DNA from: Lachnospiraceae bacterium
GTDB taxonomy: Bacteria > Bacillota > Clostridia > Lachnospirales > Lachnospiraceae
Assembly (NCBI GenBank): GCA_016284315.1
Contig: JAEEOO010000051.1
Coordinates: 1 to 64,000, forward strand
Length of the DNA: 64,000 nucleotides
Reading direction: 5' to 3'
Part shown: in pieces, positions 23,280 through 32,169 of the stretch
Layout: each line of letters begins with the position of its first letter
How positions within the stretch are numbered: position 1 is the stretch's first letter
The notes under the pieces: model-generated
What the model was told of the DNA's origin: nothing
Seen by the model: only the letters and a program-made list of their open reading frames with translations
Databases searched by the model: none
Made by a program: the position numbers and the translations under genes

Positions 23280-26147
23280 TTAACCCTTAATGTAATCGGA
23301 ATATGCATCCCATCCAAGCTCGGGATCCCACTCTTTTTCAAATGTGAACTTAAGATCCTTGAGCTTCAATCCGTTACCGCCAAAGTAGAATCTTACAACT
23401 CCGTACTTTGAGCTTAAAAGTATCTTTCTCTCAAGAGTCTTCCACTCTCCGCCGGTACCGTTAAAGGTAAAGGTTCCGCTGGGTATGCTCTGGAAGAAGA
23501 TACCGATGGGAATCTGGGCAAGCTCTGAAAGTTCGCTGCTTCCTGTGATCTCCATCTTGTAGCATCCGGGCTGCTTAATATCAAGTCCGAAGGCATATAC
23601 ACATCCCTGAATTGAAAGAACATGTGAAAGGTCGATGACGGTTCCGTCCTTGATGTCGAAGTACTCAACATTTGCTGCATTTACAGATGCATCATCGTTG
23701 TCAAATCCTTCCAGTTCAAGCTCGGGCTCATTTCCTTCAAATCTCTCCATAGCATGAGTTCTTAAAAGGAACTCACAGATGTTCTTTGCGCATCTTACAA
23801 AATGTCCTCTTGTAAGGAAGCCATTATTAAGGCTCTCAAGAAGATTATCGTTTGAAGAATTCTCAGCTGCATCGGGGCAAACCGCATACCAGTCATTCTG
23901 TGCAAGCACGCATCTTGCAAAGTCGTTTCTGGATATATTTCCGTCAACATCGCCGATCTTTGCCCACCAGTCGGTCATTACCATGCCCTTAAAGCCCCAC
24001 TCGTTTCTGAGGATCTCGGTGCAAAGGTCATGACGTCCGTTGGTCCAGGTGCCGTTTACAGCGCCATAAGTGGTCATAACGGAATCTGCTCCGCCTTCTT
24101 TAATGGCAAGTTCAAATCCCTTTAAATAAATCTCACGAAGTGCTCTTTCAGAAACAACGCTGTCGATATCATGTCTGTGAGTTTCCTGGTTGTTACCGCA
24201 GAAGTGCTTAAGGGTTCCGCTTACACCTGCAGACTTAAGGCCTCTGAACTGAGCGGCTGCCATGCGTCCGGTCATAAGAGGATCTTCACTGAAGTACTCA
24301 AAGTTTCTACCGTTCAAAGGATGACGGTGAATGTTGATTCCGGGGCCGAGGAGAACATCGATCTTGTTCTTTACCATCTCAACACCGAGCATTGAGAAAA
24401 GTTCCTCGTTGATCTCGGTATTCCAGGTACATGCAAGAAGGGTTCCGTTGGGAAGGCTGAATGCTCTTGTTCCGCAGTCCATTCTCATACCGGAAGGTCC
24501 GTCTGAGCAGCATCCGCAAGGAATTCCAAATGCTTTAAGTGCGGGGCTGATTCCGCCAAATGCCGCAGCGGTTCCTGCAGTAACTTTGGGACTTCCCATA
24601 CCTTCACCGCGGACAATGGCAGCAAGGTCTTCATCCGAAAGCTGTGCAAGGAATTCATCCATGGATGCCTTTCCTGACTTAACATCAGAAAGCTTGATTC
24701 CCCTGTCTCCTGAGTAAGGAAGGCACTCGGGCTTGTCTGCTTTGGCAAGTTCAAGATCCCTTACTTTTGCAAGAGGAACATCCTCGTAGAAAATCTCATA
24801 AGGCGCAGTGCCCTTTGAGGAAGCTACAGGATGAACTCTCTTAAATCCCTGAATGGGAGCCATCTGCTGGGAGAGTTTCTCAATAACCAGAGTCTCTCCG
24901 AGTGCGAACTTTCCGGCTTCTTTCAAAGTAGCCTGGCTGTCGCCTGCAAGGAAAACATATTCTCCTGCCTCAAGGACATATGAATAGATGTTTCCTGTCA
25001 CGCCGCTGTCATCATATGAAGAGATGATATATGGATCGACTTTTACAGTTATTTTGCAGCTCTGAGTCGGTGCAAGTTCCTTTGTTTTTGCAAAGCCCGC
25101 CAGTGTAAGCTCAGGTTTTCCAAGCTTTTCCTGAGGGAGACGTGCATATACTTCAACAACTTCCTTACCTGCAAATGATCCGGTGTTTGTTACTTCAAAG
25201 GTAAGCTCAAGGCTTGCTCCCTTGTCATCGATAAACTTCTTTACGAAAAGCTCATCTGAAGACGCAATGATCTTGCCCATGGAATCCTTAAGGACAAACT
25301 CCTTGGGAACGATATTGAATTCTGTATATGAAAGTCCGAATCCAAAAGGATAGAGAACTGCATCGTTGTTAAAGGTTGAATAATATCTGTAACCGACATA
25401 AACATCTTCGCCATAGCAGTTATAATCGAATCTTCCGAAATTGGGGAATGCGGGGGTCTCTTCGATCTTCTTTGCGATGGTATCCGTAAGCTTACCTGAA
25501 GGGCTTACCTTTCCGATCAAAACATCAGTAGTTCCGAGAGCACCTACTTCTCCCCCCTGCCATGCGTAGAGAATGGCATCGGGATCAGCCGCCTCGATAT
25601 CTGTCATATCAAGAACGGCGCTTACGTTCATAAGAACGATGACCTTATCAAATACTTTTCTTACTGTCTTGAGCATTTCAGCTTCTGTTTCGGAAAGCCT
25701 GTATGCTCCTCTTTCGTATCTGTAATCCTGCTCTTCGCCTGCAGTCCTTCCGATAAGAACGATAGCTACTTCAGAATCCTCTTTGGCTTTCTTTGCAAGT
25801 TCCTCCGTAAGGGGCATTTCCTCTTGGGACCAGGGCTCTGCGCCAAATCCCGCGCCCATGTCATAGGGATTGGTCTTGTCAAACTCTGCATACGCTTCTA
25901 CCAAAGTTTTATTTAAAACAAGTCCTGCCTTCTCAAAAGCCTCGGGAAAAGTCCAAACCTTTCCTGCATTAACCATTCCTCCGGATCCGGTTCCGCTCTT
26001 GTAATAATGGCTCTGGATACGTCCGAAAAGTGCAACCTTGGCGCCTTCCTTAAGAGGAAGTACATTACCTCTGTTCTTAAGTAAAACAACGCCTTCTGCG
26101 ATAGCTTCTCTGGCCTTGTTTTCGTAGTCCTGTAAATTAAGTTTCAT
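23280..26147 (-). CDS. GH3 family beta-glucosidase/xylosidase with permuted domain order
   Basis: Enzyme of 955 residues. Unlike most GH3 proteins the alpha/beta sandwich comes first (AREAIAEGVVLLKNRGNVLP; GEEQDYRYERG with likely acid/base Glu), followed by the fibronectin-like domain (to about 425), and the TIM barrel comes last (SDGPSGMRMD, GPGINIHRHPLNGRNFEYFS, KHFCGNN, then GMVMTDWWAK with nucleophile Asp at about 726 from this start). Such reversed GH3 enzymes are known from rumen Butyrivibrio and Ruminococcus. The last 110 residues form a beta sandwich resembling a carbohydrate-binding module. No signal peptide. The ATG at 26147 lies 11 nt after AAGGAGG. Specificity for glucose or xylose is open. 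Confidence 0.88.
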   Translation of the reverse strand: MKLNLQDYENKAREAIAEGVVLLKNRGNVLPLKEGAKVALFGRIQSHYYKSGTGSGGMVNAGKVWTFPEAFEKAGLVLNKTLVEAYAEFDKTNPYDMGAGFGAEPWSQEEMPLTEELAKKAKEDSEVAIVLIGRTAGEEQDYRYERGAYRLSETEAEMLKTVRKVFDKVIVLMNVSAVLDMTDIEAADPDAILYAWQGGEVGALGTTDVLIGKVSPSGKLTDTIAKKIEETPAFPNFGRFDYNCYGEDVYVGYRYYSTFNNDAVLYPFGFGLSYTEFNIVPKEFVLKDSMGKIIASSDELFVKKFIDDKGASLELTFEVTNTGSFAGKEVVEVYARLPQEKLGKPELTLAGFAKTKELAPTQSCKITVKVDPYIISSYDDSGVTGNIYSYVLEAGEYVFLAGDSQATLKEAGKFALGETLVIEKLSQQMAPIQGFKRVHPVASSKGTAPYEIFYEDVPLAKVRDLELAKADKPECLPYSGDRGIKLSDVKSGKASMDEFLAQLSDEDLAAIVRGEGMGSPKVTAGTAAAFGGISPALKAFGIPCGCCSDGPSGMRMDCGTRAFSLPNGTLLACTWNTEINEELFSMLGVEMVKNKIDVLLGPGINIHRHPLNGRNFEYFSEDPLMTGRMAAAQFRGLKSAGVSGTLKHFCGNNQETHRHDIDSVVSERALREIYLKGFELAIKEGGADSVMTTYGAVNGTWTNGRHDLCTEILRNEWGFKGMVMTDWWAKIGDVDGNISRNDFARCVLAQNDWYAVCPDAAENSSNDNLLESLNNGFLTRGHFVRCAKNICEFLLRTHAMERFEGNEPELELEGFDNDDASVNAANVEYFDIKDGTVIDLSHVLSIQGCVYAFGLDIKQPGCYKMEITGSSELSELAQIPIGIFFQSIPSGTFTFNGTGGEWKTLERKILLSSKYGVVRFYFGGNGLKLKDLKFTFEKEWDPELGWDAYSDYIKG

Positions 26148-26221
26148 ATATAAGTAGTCCTCCTTGTGCCAAGACAAAATGATCGGTTTTATAATTAGAT
26201 ATCTGCTTTGAGCGAAGCCAT

Positions 26222-26262
26222 AAAAAACCCCGATACAGCATTAATATTTTACTATATCGGGG
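26222..26262 (-). terminator. Intrinsic terminator of carB
   Basis: Arms CCCCGATA (26228-26235) and TATCGGGG (26255-26262), followed on the minus strand by six T (26222-26227). Confidence 0.75.
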
Positions 26263-26293
26263 CGCGTGTATGCAATTGAGCAATTAAGTTTAT

Positions 26294-29200
26294 TTACATA
26301 TCTTTGATCTCTGCATGGAGGGCCTGAAGTGACTTGATCTCACTCTCTTTTCCTTCTTCCATGTACTTGATTCCGTCTGCTGCTGCGAGAGCTGCGGCGA
26401 TGGTAGTGATATAAGGAACCTTCTTGCGAACTGCTGCTTTTCTCAAGTAGCTATCGTCGTGGATACTGTCCTTGCCGACAGGGGAATTGATTACAAGGTC
26501 AATCTCGCCGTTCTCGATGGCATCAAGAACATTGGGACGTCCCTCGTAAAGTTTCTTGATCTTTGTAGCCTTAACTCCTGCCTCTGTAATGAGGTCGTAG
26601 GTTGTTCCGGTTGCTACGATGTTGAAGCCGTCTGCCTCAAACTTCTTGGCAACCTCAACGATTTCAGCCTTATCCTTTCTGTTTACGGAAAGGAGTACAG
26701 TTCCTCCCATGGGAAGGGGTGACTGAACAGCTTCCTGTGCCTTAACAAAGGCTTCTCCGTAGGAAGGTGAAAGTCCAAGAGCTTCACCTGTTGATCTCAT
26801 CTCGGGTCCTAAGATGGGGTCAACTTCCTGGAACATATTGAAGGGGAATGCCGCTTCCTTAACACCGTAGTAAGGAATGTTCTGCTCCTTAAGGTTAGGA
26901 ACGGGTGAAGGCTTTCCTGTAAGCTCTGCTGTAATAATCTCTGTAGCAAGGGGCACCATTCTGATGTTGCAAACCTTTGAAACAAGAGGAACGGTACGGG
27001 ATGCTCTGGGGTTGGCTTCAAGAACGAATACCTTGCCGTTCTCGATAGCATACTGCATATTCATAAGTCCCTGAACATGCATCTCCTCAGCGATCTTTCT
27101 GGTGTATTCTTTGATGGTCTTAACATTCTCTTCAGGAATGTGAGCAGAAGGGATGATGCATGCGGAGTCTCCGGAGTGTACACCTGCAAGCTCGATGTGC
27201 TCCATAACTGCGGGAACAAATGCGTGGGTTCCATCGCAGATCGCATCAGACTCACACTCCATAGCATGGTTAAGGAATCTGTCTATAAGGATGGGTCTGT
27301 CCGGAGTAACACCAACTGCAGCGCGCATATAATCGGTCATTGCTTCGTCATCGTATACAACTTCCATTCCGCGTCCGCCAAGTACATATGATGGACGAAC
27401 CATTACGGGATATCCGATCTTATTTGCGATTACGATGGCTTCCTCTACGGTTGTTGCCATTCCTGACTCAGGCATGGGGATTCCGAGCTTGTCCATCATT
27501 GCTCTGAACTGGTCTCTGTCCTCTGCAAGGTCGATAACTTCAGGAGAAGTACCAAGGATCTTAACGCCGTTCTTCTTAAGGTCTGCCGCAAGGTTAAGAG
27601 GAGTCTGTCCGCCGAACTGAGCGATTACGCCAAGTGGCTTCTCCTTCTCGTAAATGCTGAGAACATCCTCAAGGGTAAGGGGCTCAAAATAGAGCTTATC
27701 TGAAGTATCGTAATCGGTTGATACAGTCTCAGGATTACAGTTAACGATGATGGTCTCAAAGCCAAGCTTCTTAAGAGCCATAGCCGCATGTACGCAGCAA
27801 TAGTCAAACTCGATTCCCTGACCGATACGGTTGGGACCGCCGCCAAGGATCATGATCTTTTTATTGTTTGAAACAGGGTTCTTATCCGGTGCATTGTAGG
27901 TTGAGAAGTAATATGCACTGTCCTTGGTTCCGGAAACGTGAACTCCCTCCCAGGTCTCTACTACGCCGATGGCTTTTCTTCTGTTTCTGATGTCCTCTTC
28001 GGATACTTCGAGGATCTTGCTTAAATACTTATCTGAGAAGCCGTCCTTCTTAGCTTTGGTAAGAGCTTCGTCTGAAGGGAGCTGGCCCTTTACTGCCATA
28101 AGCTTCTCTTCTTCCTCTACAAGTTCCTTCATCTGCTCAAGGAAGTAGTGCTTAACCTTGGTAAGTTCAAAGATTTCCTCGGGAGTTGCGCCCTTTCTTA
28201 ATGCTTCATACATGATGAAGTATCTCTCAGATGAAGGGTATGCAAGTTTCTTAAGGAGTTCTTCCTTGCTTAAGGAATCAAAATTCTTGGCATGTCCCAG
28301 TCCGTATCTTCCGGTCTCAAGGGAACGGATAGCCTTCTGGAATGCCTCCTTAAAGTTCTTACCGATGCTCATTACTTCGCCAACCGCGCGCATCTGAGTT
28401 CCAAGCTTATCTTCTACGCCCTTGAACTTTTCAAATGCCCAGCGAGCAAATTTGATTACTACATAATCACCATCGGGTACATACTTATCAAGTGTTCCGT
28501 ACTTTCCGCAAGGGATGTCCTTAAGAGTCAGTCCGCATGCAAGCATAGCGGATACCAAAGCGATGGGGAATCCGGTTGCCTTTGATGCAAGAGCTGATGA
28601 ACGTGAAGTACGAGGGTTAATCTCGATTACGATTATTCTGTCGGTAACAGGGTCATGAGCGAACTGTACGTTGGTTCCGCCGATAACCTGTACCTTGTCA
28701 ACGATCTTGTAAGCCTGCTCCTGAAGTTTCTTCTGACACTCTTCTGAGATGGTAAGCATGGGTGCTGCACAGAAGGAGTCACCGGTATGAACTCCGAGGG
28801 GATCGATGTTCTCGATAAAGCAAACGGTAATCATATTGCCTTCGCTGTCTCTTACAACTTCAAGCTCCAGTTCTTCCCAGCCAAGGATTGATTCCTCAAC
28901 AAGAACCTGACCTACAAGAGAAGCCTGAAGGCCTCTTGCGCAAACCGTCTTAAGCTCTTCTTTGTTGTAAACAAGGCCGCCGCCTGCTCCGCCCATGGTA
29001 TAAGCGGGACGAAGAACTACGGGGTATCCAAGTTTGTCTGCAATTGCAAGTGCTTCATCTACGGAATAAGCAACCTCTGATCTTGCCATCTCGATTCCGA
29101 GGCTGTCCATGGTCTTCTTAAACTCGATGCGGTCCTCACCACGCTCGATGGCGTCAACCTGTACACCGATAACTTTTACTCCGTATTTATCAAGTACGCC

Positions 29201-29515
29201 TGCCTTATTAAGCTCTGCGCAAAGATTAAGTCCTGACTGTCCTCCGAGATTGGGAAGAAGTGCATCGGGACGCTCTTTAGCAATGATCTGCTCAAGTCTT
29301 CTTACGTTAAGGGGCTCGATGTAGGTCACATCGGCTGTCTCAGGGTCCGTCATAATGGTTGCGGGATTGGAATTAACAAGAACAATCTCGTATCCCAACT
29401 TCTTAAGGGCCTTGCAAGCCTGGGTTCCCGAATAATCGAATTCACAGGCCTGTCCGATAATGATGGGGCCGGATCCGATAATCAGTACTTTGTTGATGTC
29501 TTCGCGCTTAGGCAT
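26294..29515 (-). CDS. carB: Carbamoyl-phosphate synthase large subunit
   Basis: Enzyme of 1073 residues making carbamoyl phosphate from ammonia, bicarbonate and two ATP, for pyrimidine and arginine synthesis. Two homologous ATP-grasp halves are visible: VLIIGSGPIIIGQACEFDYS at the start and IMILGGGPNRIGQGIEFDYC in the middle, with TSRSSALASKATGFPIA and ASRTVPLVSKV motifs, and a C-terminal MGS-like regulatory domain (LSVNRKDKAEIVEVAKKFEA). Full length. The ATG at 29515 follows GTGAGGA; an ATG five codons earlier lacks a site. The small subunit carA is not in the window. A uracil permease gene lies directly upstream, so both may respond to pyrimidines. Confidence 0.97.
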   Translation of the reverse strand: MPKREDINKVLIIGSGPIIIGQACEFDYSGTQACKALKKLGYEIVLVNSNPATIMTDPETADVTYIEPLNVRRLEQIIAKERPDALLPNLGGQSGLNLCAELNKAGVLDKYGVKVIGVQVDAIERGEDRIEFKKTMDSLGIEMARSEVAYSVDEALAIADKLGYPVVLRPAYTMGGAGGGLVYNKEELKTVCARGLQASLVGQVLVEESILGWEELELEVVRDSEGNMITVCFIENIDPLGVHTGDSFCAAPMLTISEECQKKLQEQAYKIVDKVQVIGGTNVQFAHDPVTDRIIVIEINPRTSRSSALASKATGFPIALVSAMLACGLTLKDIPCGKYGTLDKYVPDGDYVVIKFARWAFEKFKGVEDKLGTQMRAVGEVMSIGKNFKEAFQKAIRSLETGRYGLGHAKNFDSLSKEELLKKLAYPSSERYFIMYEALRKGATPEEIFELTKVKHYFLEQMKELVEEEEKLMAVKGQLPSDEALTKAKKDGFSDKYLSKILEVSEEDIRNRRKAIGVVETWEGVHVSGTKDSAYYFSTYNAPDKNPVSNNKKIMILGGGPNRIGQGIEFDYCCVHAAMALKKLGFETIIVNCNPETVSTDYDTSDKLYFEPLTLEDVLSIYEKEKPLGVIAQFGGQTPLNLAADLKKNGVKILGTSPEVIDLAEDRDQFRAMMDKLGIPMPESGMATTVEEAIVIANKIGYPVMVRPSYVLGGRGMEVVYDDEAMTDYMRAAVGVTPDRPILIDRFLNHAMECESDAICDGTHAFVPAVMEHIELAGVHSGDSACIIPSAHIPEENVKTIKEYTRKIAEEMHVQGLMNMQYAIENGKVFVLEANPRASRTVPLVSKVCNIRMVPLATEIITAELTGKPSPVPNLKEQNIPYYGVKEAAFPFNMFQEVDPILGPEMRSTGEALGLSPSYGEAFVKAQEAVQSPLPMGGTVLLSVNRKDKAEIVEVAKKFEADGFNIVATGTTYDLITEAGVKATKIKKLYEGRPNVLDAIENGEIDLVINSPVGKDSIHDDSYLRKAAVRKKVPYITTIAAALAAADGIKYMEEGKESEIKSLQALHAEIKDM

Positions 29516-29551
29516 GTTTCTTTTCCTCACTTTAAAATATTTATATTGCTA

Positions 29552-29591
29552 TACTTAGATACTTTTTGGTGGCAGAAAAATACCTAGGTAT
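29552..29591. promoter_or_regulatory. Twin palindromes upstream of carB
   Basis: TACTTAGATA (29552-29561) and ATACCTAGGTAT (29580-29591, a perfect 12-bp palindrome) share the pattern TACYTAGRTA and lie 29 bp apart before carB. They may be operator sites; no regulator is identified. Confidence 0.3.
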
Positions 29592-29621
29592 AACAGTAAA
29601 ATATATAATATCTTTATATAG

Positions 29622-29658
29622 CAATGTCTCAGTCGGTGTTGTTCCGACTGAGACATTG
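29622..29658 (-). terminator. Hairpin after uracil permease gene
   Basis: Perfect 15-bp stem (29622-29636 with 29644-29658) and 7-nt loop just after the permease stop. Only a short A/T-rich tail follows, so it may stabilise the mRNA end as well as terminate. Confidence 0.65.
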
Positions 29659-29672
29659 TTGTTTGCCTTTAT

Positions 29673-31037
29673 TTACTCCTCTTCGGGAGCGCTCTTTAAA
29701 ACAAGGTTGGTAAGGATACCAAGGATAAGTGCACAAGCAACTTCGGTAATGGTAACCTGACCAAAGTTAAGAGTAAGTCCTCCGATACCTGCGATAAGGA
29801 TAACAGATACAACGAAGAGGTTCTTGTTCTTGTTGAGGTTTACGTTCTGGATCATCTTAAGACCGGATACAGCGATGAATCCGTAAAGAGCCATACATAC
29901 GCCACCCATTACACAGCTGGGAATTGAATTAACAAATGCAATGAAGGGAGAGAGGAATGAAATAATGATCGCTCCGCATGCTGCTGTGATGATGGTGTAA
30001 ACAGAAGCGTTCTTGGTAATAGCAACGCATCCGATTGACTCACCGTAAGTGGTGTTAGGGCATCCGCCGAAGAATGCACCAACCATTGAACCAACACCGT
30101 CTCCAAGAAGAGTTCTGTGAAGACCGGGCTCCTTGAGAAGGTCTTTCTCAATGATGGAAGAAATGTTCTTGTGGTCTGCGATGTGCTCAGCAAATACTAC
30201 GAATGCAACAGGGATATAAGCTGCTGCGATGGTTCCGATGTAGCCTGCAGGCATCTCACCGAAGCCCCATGAAGCCTTGAGGAAAGTAAAGTCAGGGACT
30301 TCAACAAAGGTCTTAACGGTAACGCCGTCAGCAACAAGAGCCTTGAATGCGTCGAAAGAAATAAGCTTAATAGCGTCAACTCCGGTAGCATCACCGATAA
30401 GAGTCATAACTACGCAGAAAGCATATCCTGCAAGGATACCGAAAATGAAAGGAATAAGCTTTGCAGTCTTCTTTCCGTAGGTTGAGCAAAGCATGGTAAC
30501 AAGAAGGGTAACAAGACCTGCAATAAGAGCAACGCCGGGCTTTGCAAGAGCAACACCCTCTGCATCCTTAACGCCGCCGGTAAGGATATCGCCAACTGCG
30601 TTTCCTGCAAGTGAAAGTCCGATGATAGCAACGGTAGGTCCGATAACAACTGCGGGCATAAGTTTGTTGATCCATTCAACACCAACGAACTTAACAATGA
30701 TTGCGATGATTACATATACAAGACCTGCAAAACATGCACCCATTACGAGTCCTGCATATCCGATTGCCATTGAAACGCCGCCTGCGAATGCTGCGCACAT
30801 GGAGCCGATAAATGCAAATGAAGAACCAAGGAATACGGGGCTCTTTCTCTTAGTAAAGAGAACATAGATAAGAGTTCCTACACCTGCTCCGAAAAGAGCT
30901 GCTGCGGGGCTCATCTCGTTTCCGATGATAATGGGAACAACAAGAGTAGCGGTCATGATAGCTAAAAGCTGCTGAAGTGCGAAGATGACTAAGGGACCGA
31001 ACTTAACCTTATCATCTACGTTGTAAATGAGTTTCAT
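29673..31037 (-). CDS. uraA: Uracil permease, NCS2 family
   Basis: Integral membrane carrier of 454 residues with about 14 hydrophobic segments, importing uracil probably with protons. Family features include FGPLVIFALQQLLAIMTATL in the first helix, VVIGPTVAIIGLSLAGNAVG, VAFVVFAEHIADHKN (the conserved Glu/His region of helix 8) and FFGGCPNTTYGESIG in helix 10. The ATG at 31037 follows CGGAGGAG; an in-frame extension upstream has no site. Placed just before carB, it provides salvage to match de novo synthesis. Xanthine transport is the alternative in the superfamily but the motifs favour uracil. Confidence 0.92.
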   Translation of the reverse strand: MKLIYNVDDKVKFGPLVIFALQQLLAIMTATLVVPIIIGNEMSPAAALFGAGVGTLIYVLFTKRKSPVFLGSSFAFIGSMCAAFAGGVSMAIGYAGLVMGACFAGLVYVIIAIIVKFVGVEWINKLMPAVVIGPTVAIIGLSLAGNAVGDILTGGVKDAEGVALAKPGVALIAGLVTLLVTMLCSTYGKKTAKLIPFIFGILAGYAFCVVMTLIGDATGVDAIKLISFDAFKALVADGVTVKTFVEVPDFTFLKASWGFGEMPAGYIGTIAAAYIPVAFVVFAEHIADHKNISSIIEKDLLKEPGLHRTLLGDGVGSMVGAFFGGCPNTTYGESIGCVAITKNASVYTIITAACGAIIISFLSPFIAFVNSIPSCVMGGVCMALYGFIAVSGLKMIQNVNLNKNKNLFVVSVILIAGIGGLTLNFGQVTITEVACALILGILTNLVLKSAPEEE

Positions 31038-31137
31038 AGATTTCTCCTCCGATTGACAATGAACATCTGTGTGAAAGCACAAGATATTGTGTTCCGGTTG
31101 CGGTCACATACAATATGGCCGCTTGCCACCGAAAGTA

Positions 31138-31167
31138 ATGATAGCACAGCTGACTGGCAAATGTAAA
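31138..31167 (-). promoter_or_regulatory. Candidate promoter of uraA
   Basis: Minus-strand -35 TTTACA (31162-31167) and -10 TATCAT (31138-31143) with 18-bp spacing, leaving a leader of about 90 nt with an imperfect GCGGTCACATA/TATGGCCGC hairpin. Confidence 0.45.
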
Positions 31168-31240
31168 TTCTTTATTTTTACTAAATCTTGAAGCGATTAA
31201 TTGTATAATATTTAGATGATTTAACAAATTTTACATTTGA

Positions 31241-31266
31241 AAAAAACGGATATATTGAAATATCCG
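31241..31266 (-). terminator. Intrinsic terminator of rsgA operon
   Basis: Arms CGGATAT (31247-31253) and ATATCCG (31260-31266), followed on the minus strand by six T, 3 bp after the rsgA stop. It closes the long housekeeping operon. Confidence 0.8.
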
Positions 31267-31269
31267 CTT

Positions 31270-32163
31270 TTAATACTTCTTTCTGGCCTTAAGACCTTCA
31301 TAAAGCTGCCTGTAATTCTCATATCTTTTCTTATGGATACGGCCCTCTTCCACTGCGGACTTAACTCCGCAATCCGGCTCCGACATATGAGCACATCCAG
31401 CAAACCTGCAGTTGGGCTCTTCGGGAACAAACTCGGGGTAGCATTTCCAAAGGTCCTCTTTTTCAATGCCACACATGTATAATTCGAGGCTGGAAAAGCC
31501 GGGAGTATCGCAAATAAATGTCTCCTCATCATTCCATAGTGAAAAGAGTTCCGAATGACGAGTGGTGTGTTTACCTCTTTCGATCTTTTCCGAAATATCC
31601 CCCGTAGCCATGACCTCTTCTCCCGCAAGGAGATTAATGAGGGAGCTTTTTCCGACACCGGAAGGCCCCGCAACGGTAGTGGTCTTTCCCTTAAGGTAGT
31701 CCTTTAACTCATCAAGCCCCTTCTTTTCCTTGGCACTGACGATAAACACCTTATAACCGGCGGTTTCATAGATCTTTCTGAATTCCTCTCCCGCTCCCTC
31801 TTTATCAAGATCAGCCTTATTAAAAGCAACGGCGCAGGGAAGCCCCTGCTGCTCAAGGAGAATAAGCATCCTGTCCACAAGGTTAAGAGGCGGCTGTGGA
31901 CTTGTTATGGCAAAAATGACGAGGGCCTGATCAACATTGGCTACAGCGGGGCGTATAAGTTCACTCTTTCTGTCATAGAGTTCCACCACGTTTCCAATCT
32001 TATTTTCCTCGTCAATTACCTCCACAAGGCAATCGTCTCCCACAAGGGGTTTCTTCTTGTCTTTTCTGAAGACGCCTCTTGCCTTGCATTCGTATATGCA
32101 CTCGGCGGTCTTTACATAGTAAAAACCGCCGATACCTTTTATGATCTTTCCTTTTTTAGGCAT
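31270..32163 (-). CDS. rsgA: Ribosome small subunit GTPase RsgA
   Basis: Circularly permuted GTPase of 297 residues that assists late 30S maturation. An OB-fold (about 1-65) precedes the GTPase with the permuted order G4 FNKAD, G1 GPSGVGKSSLIN, G3 DTPGFSS. The C-terminal zinc site is visible as CRFAGCAHMSEPDC. Normal length. The gene begins 6 nt after prkC, the usual arrangement in Firmicutes, where RsgA can be a substrate of the neighbouring kinase. Last gene of the operon, followed by a terminator. Confidence 0.95.
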   Translation of the reverse strand: MPKKGKIIKGIGGFYYVKTAECIYECKARGVFRKDKKKPLVGDDCLVEVIDEENKIGNVVELYDRKSELIRPAVANVDQALVIFAITSPQPPLNLVDRMLILLEQQGLPCAVAFNKADLDKEGAGEEFRKIYETAGYKVFIVSAKEKKGLDELKDYLKGKTTTVAGPSGVGKSSLINLLAGEEVMATGDISEKIERGKHTTRHSELFSLWNDEETFICDTPGFSSLELYMCGIEKEDLWKCYPEFVPEEPNCRFAGCAHMSEPDCGVKSAVEEGRIHKKRYENYRQLYEGLKARKKY

Positions 32164-32169
32164 AATCTC

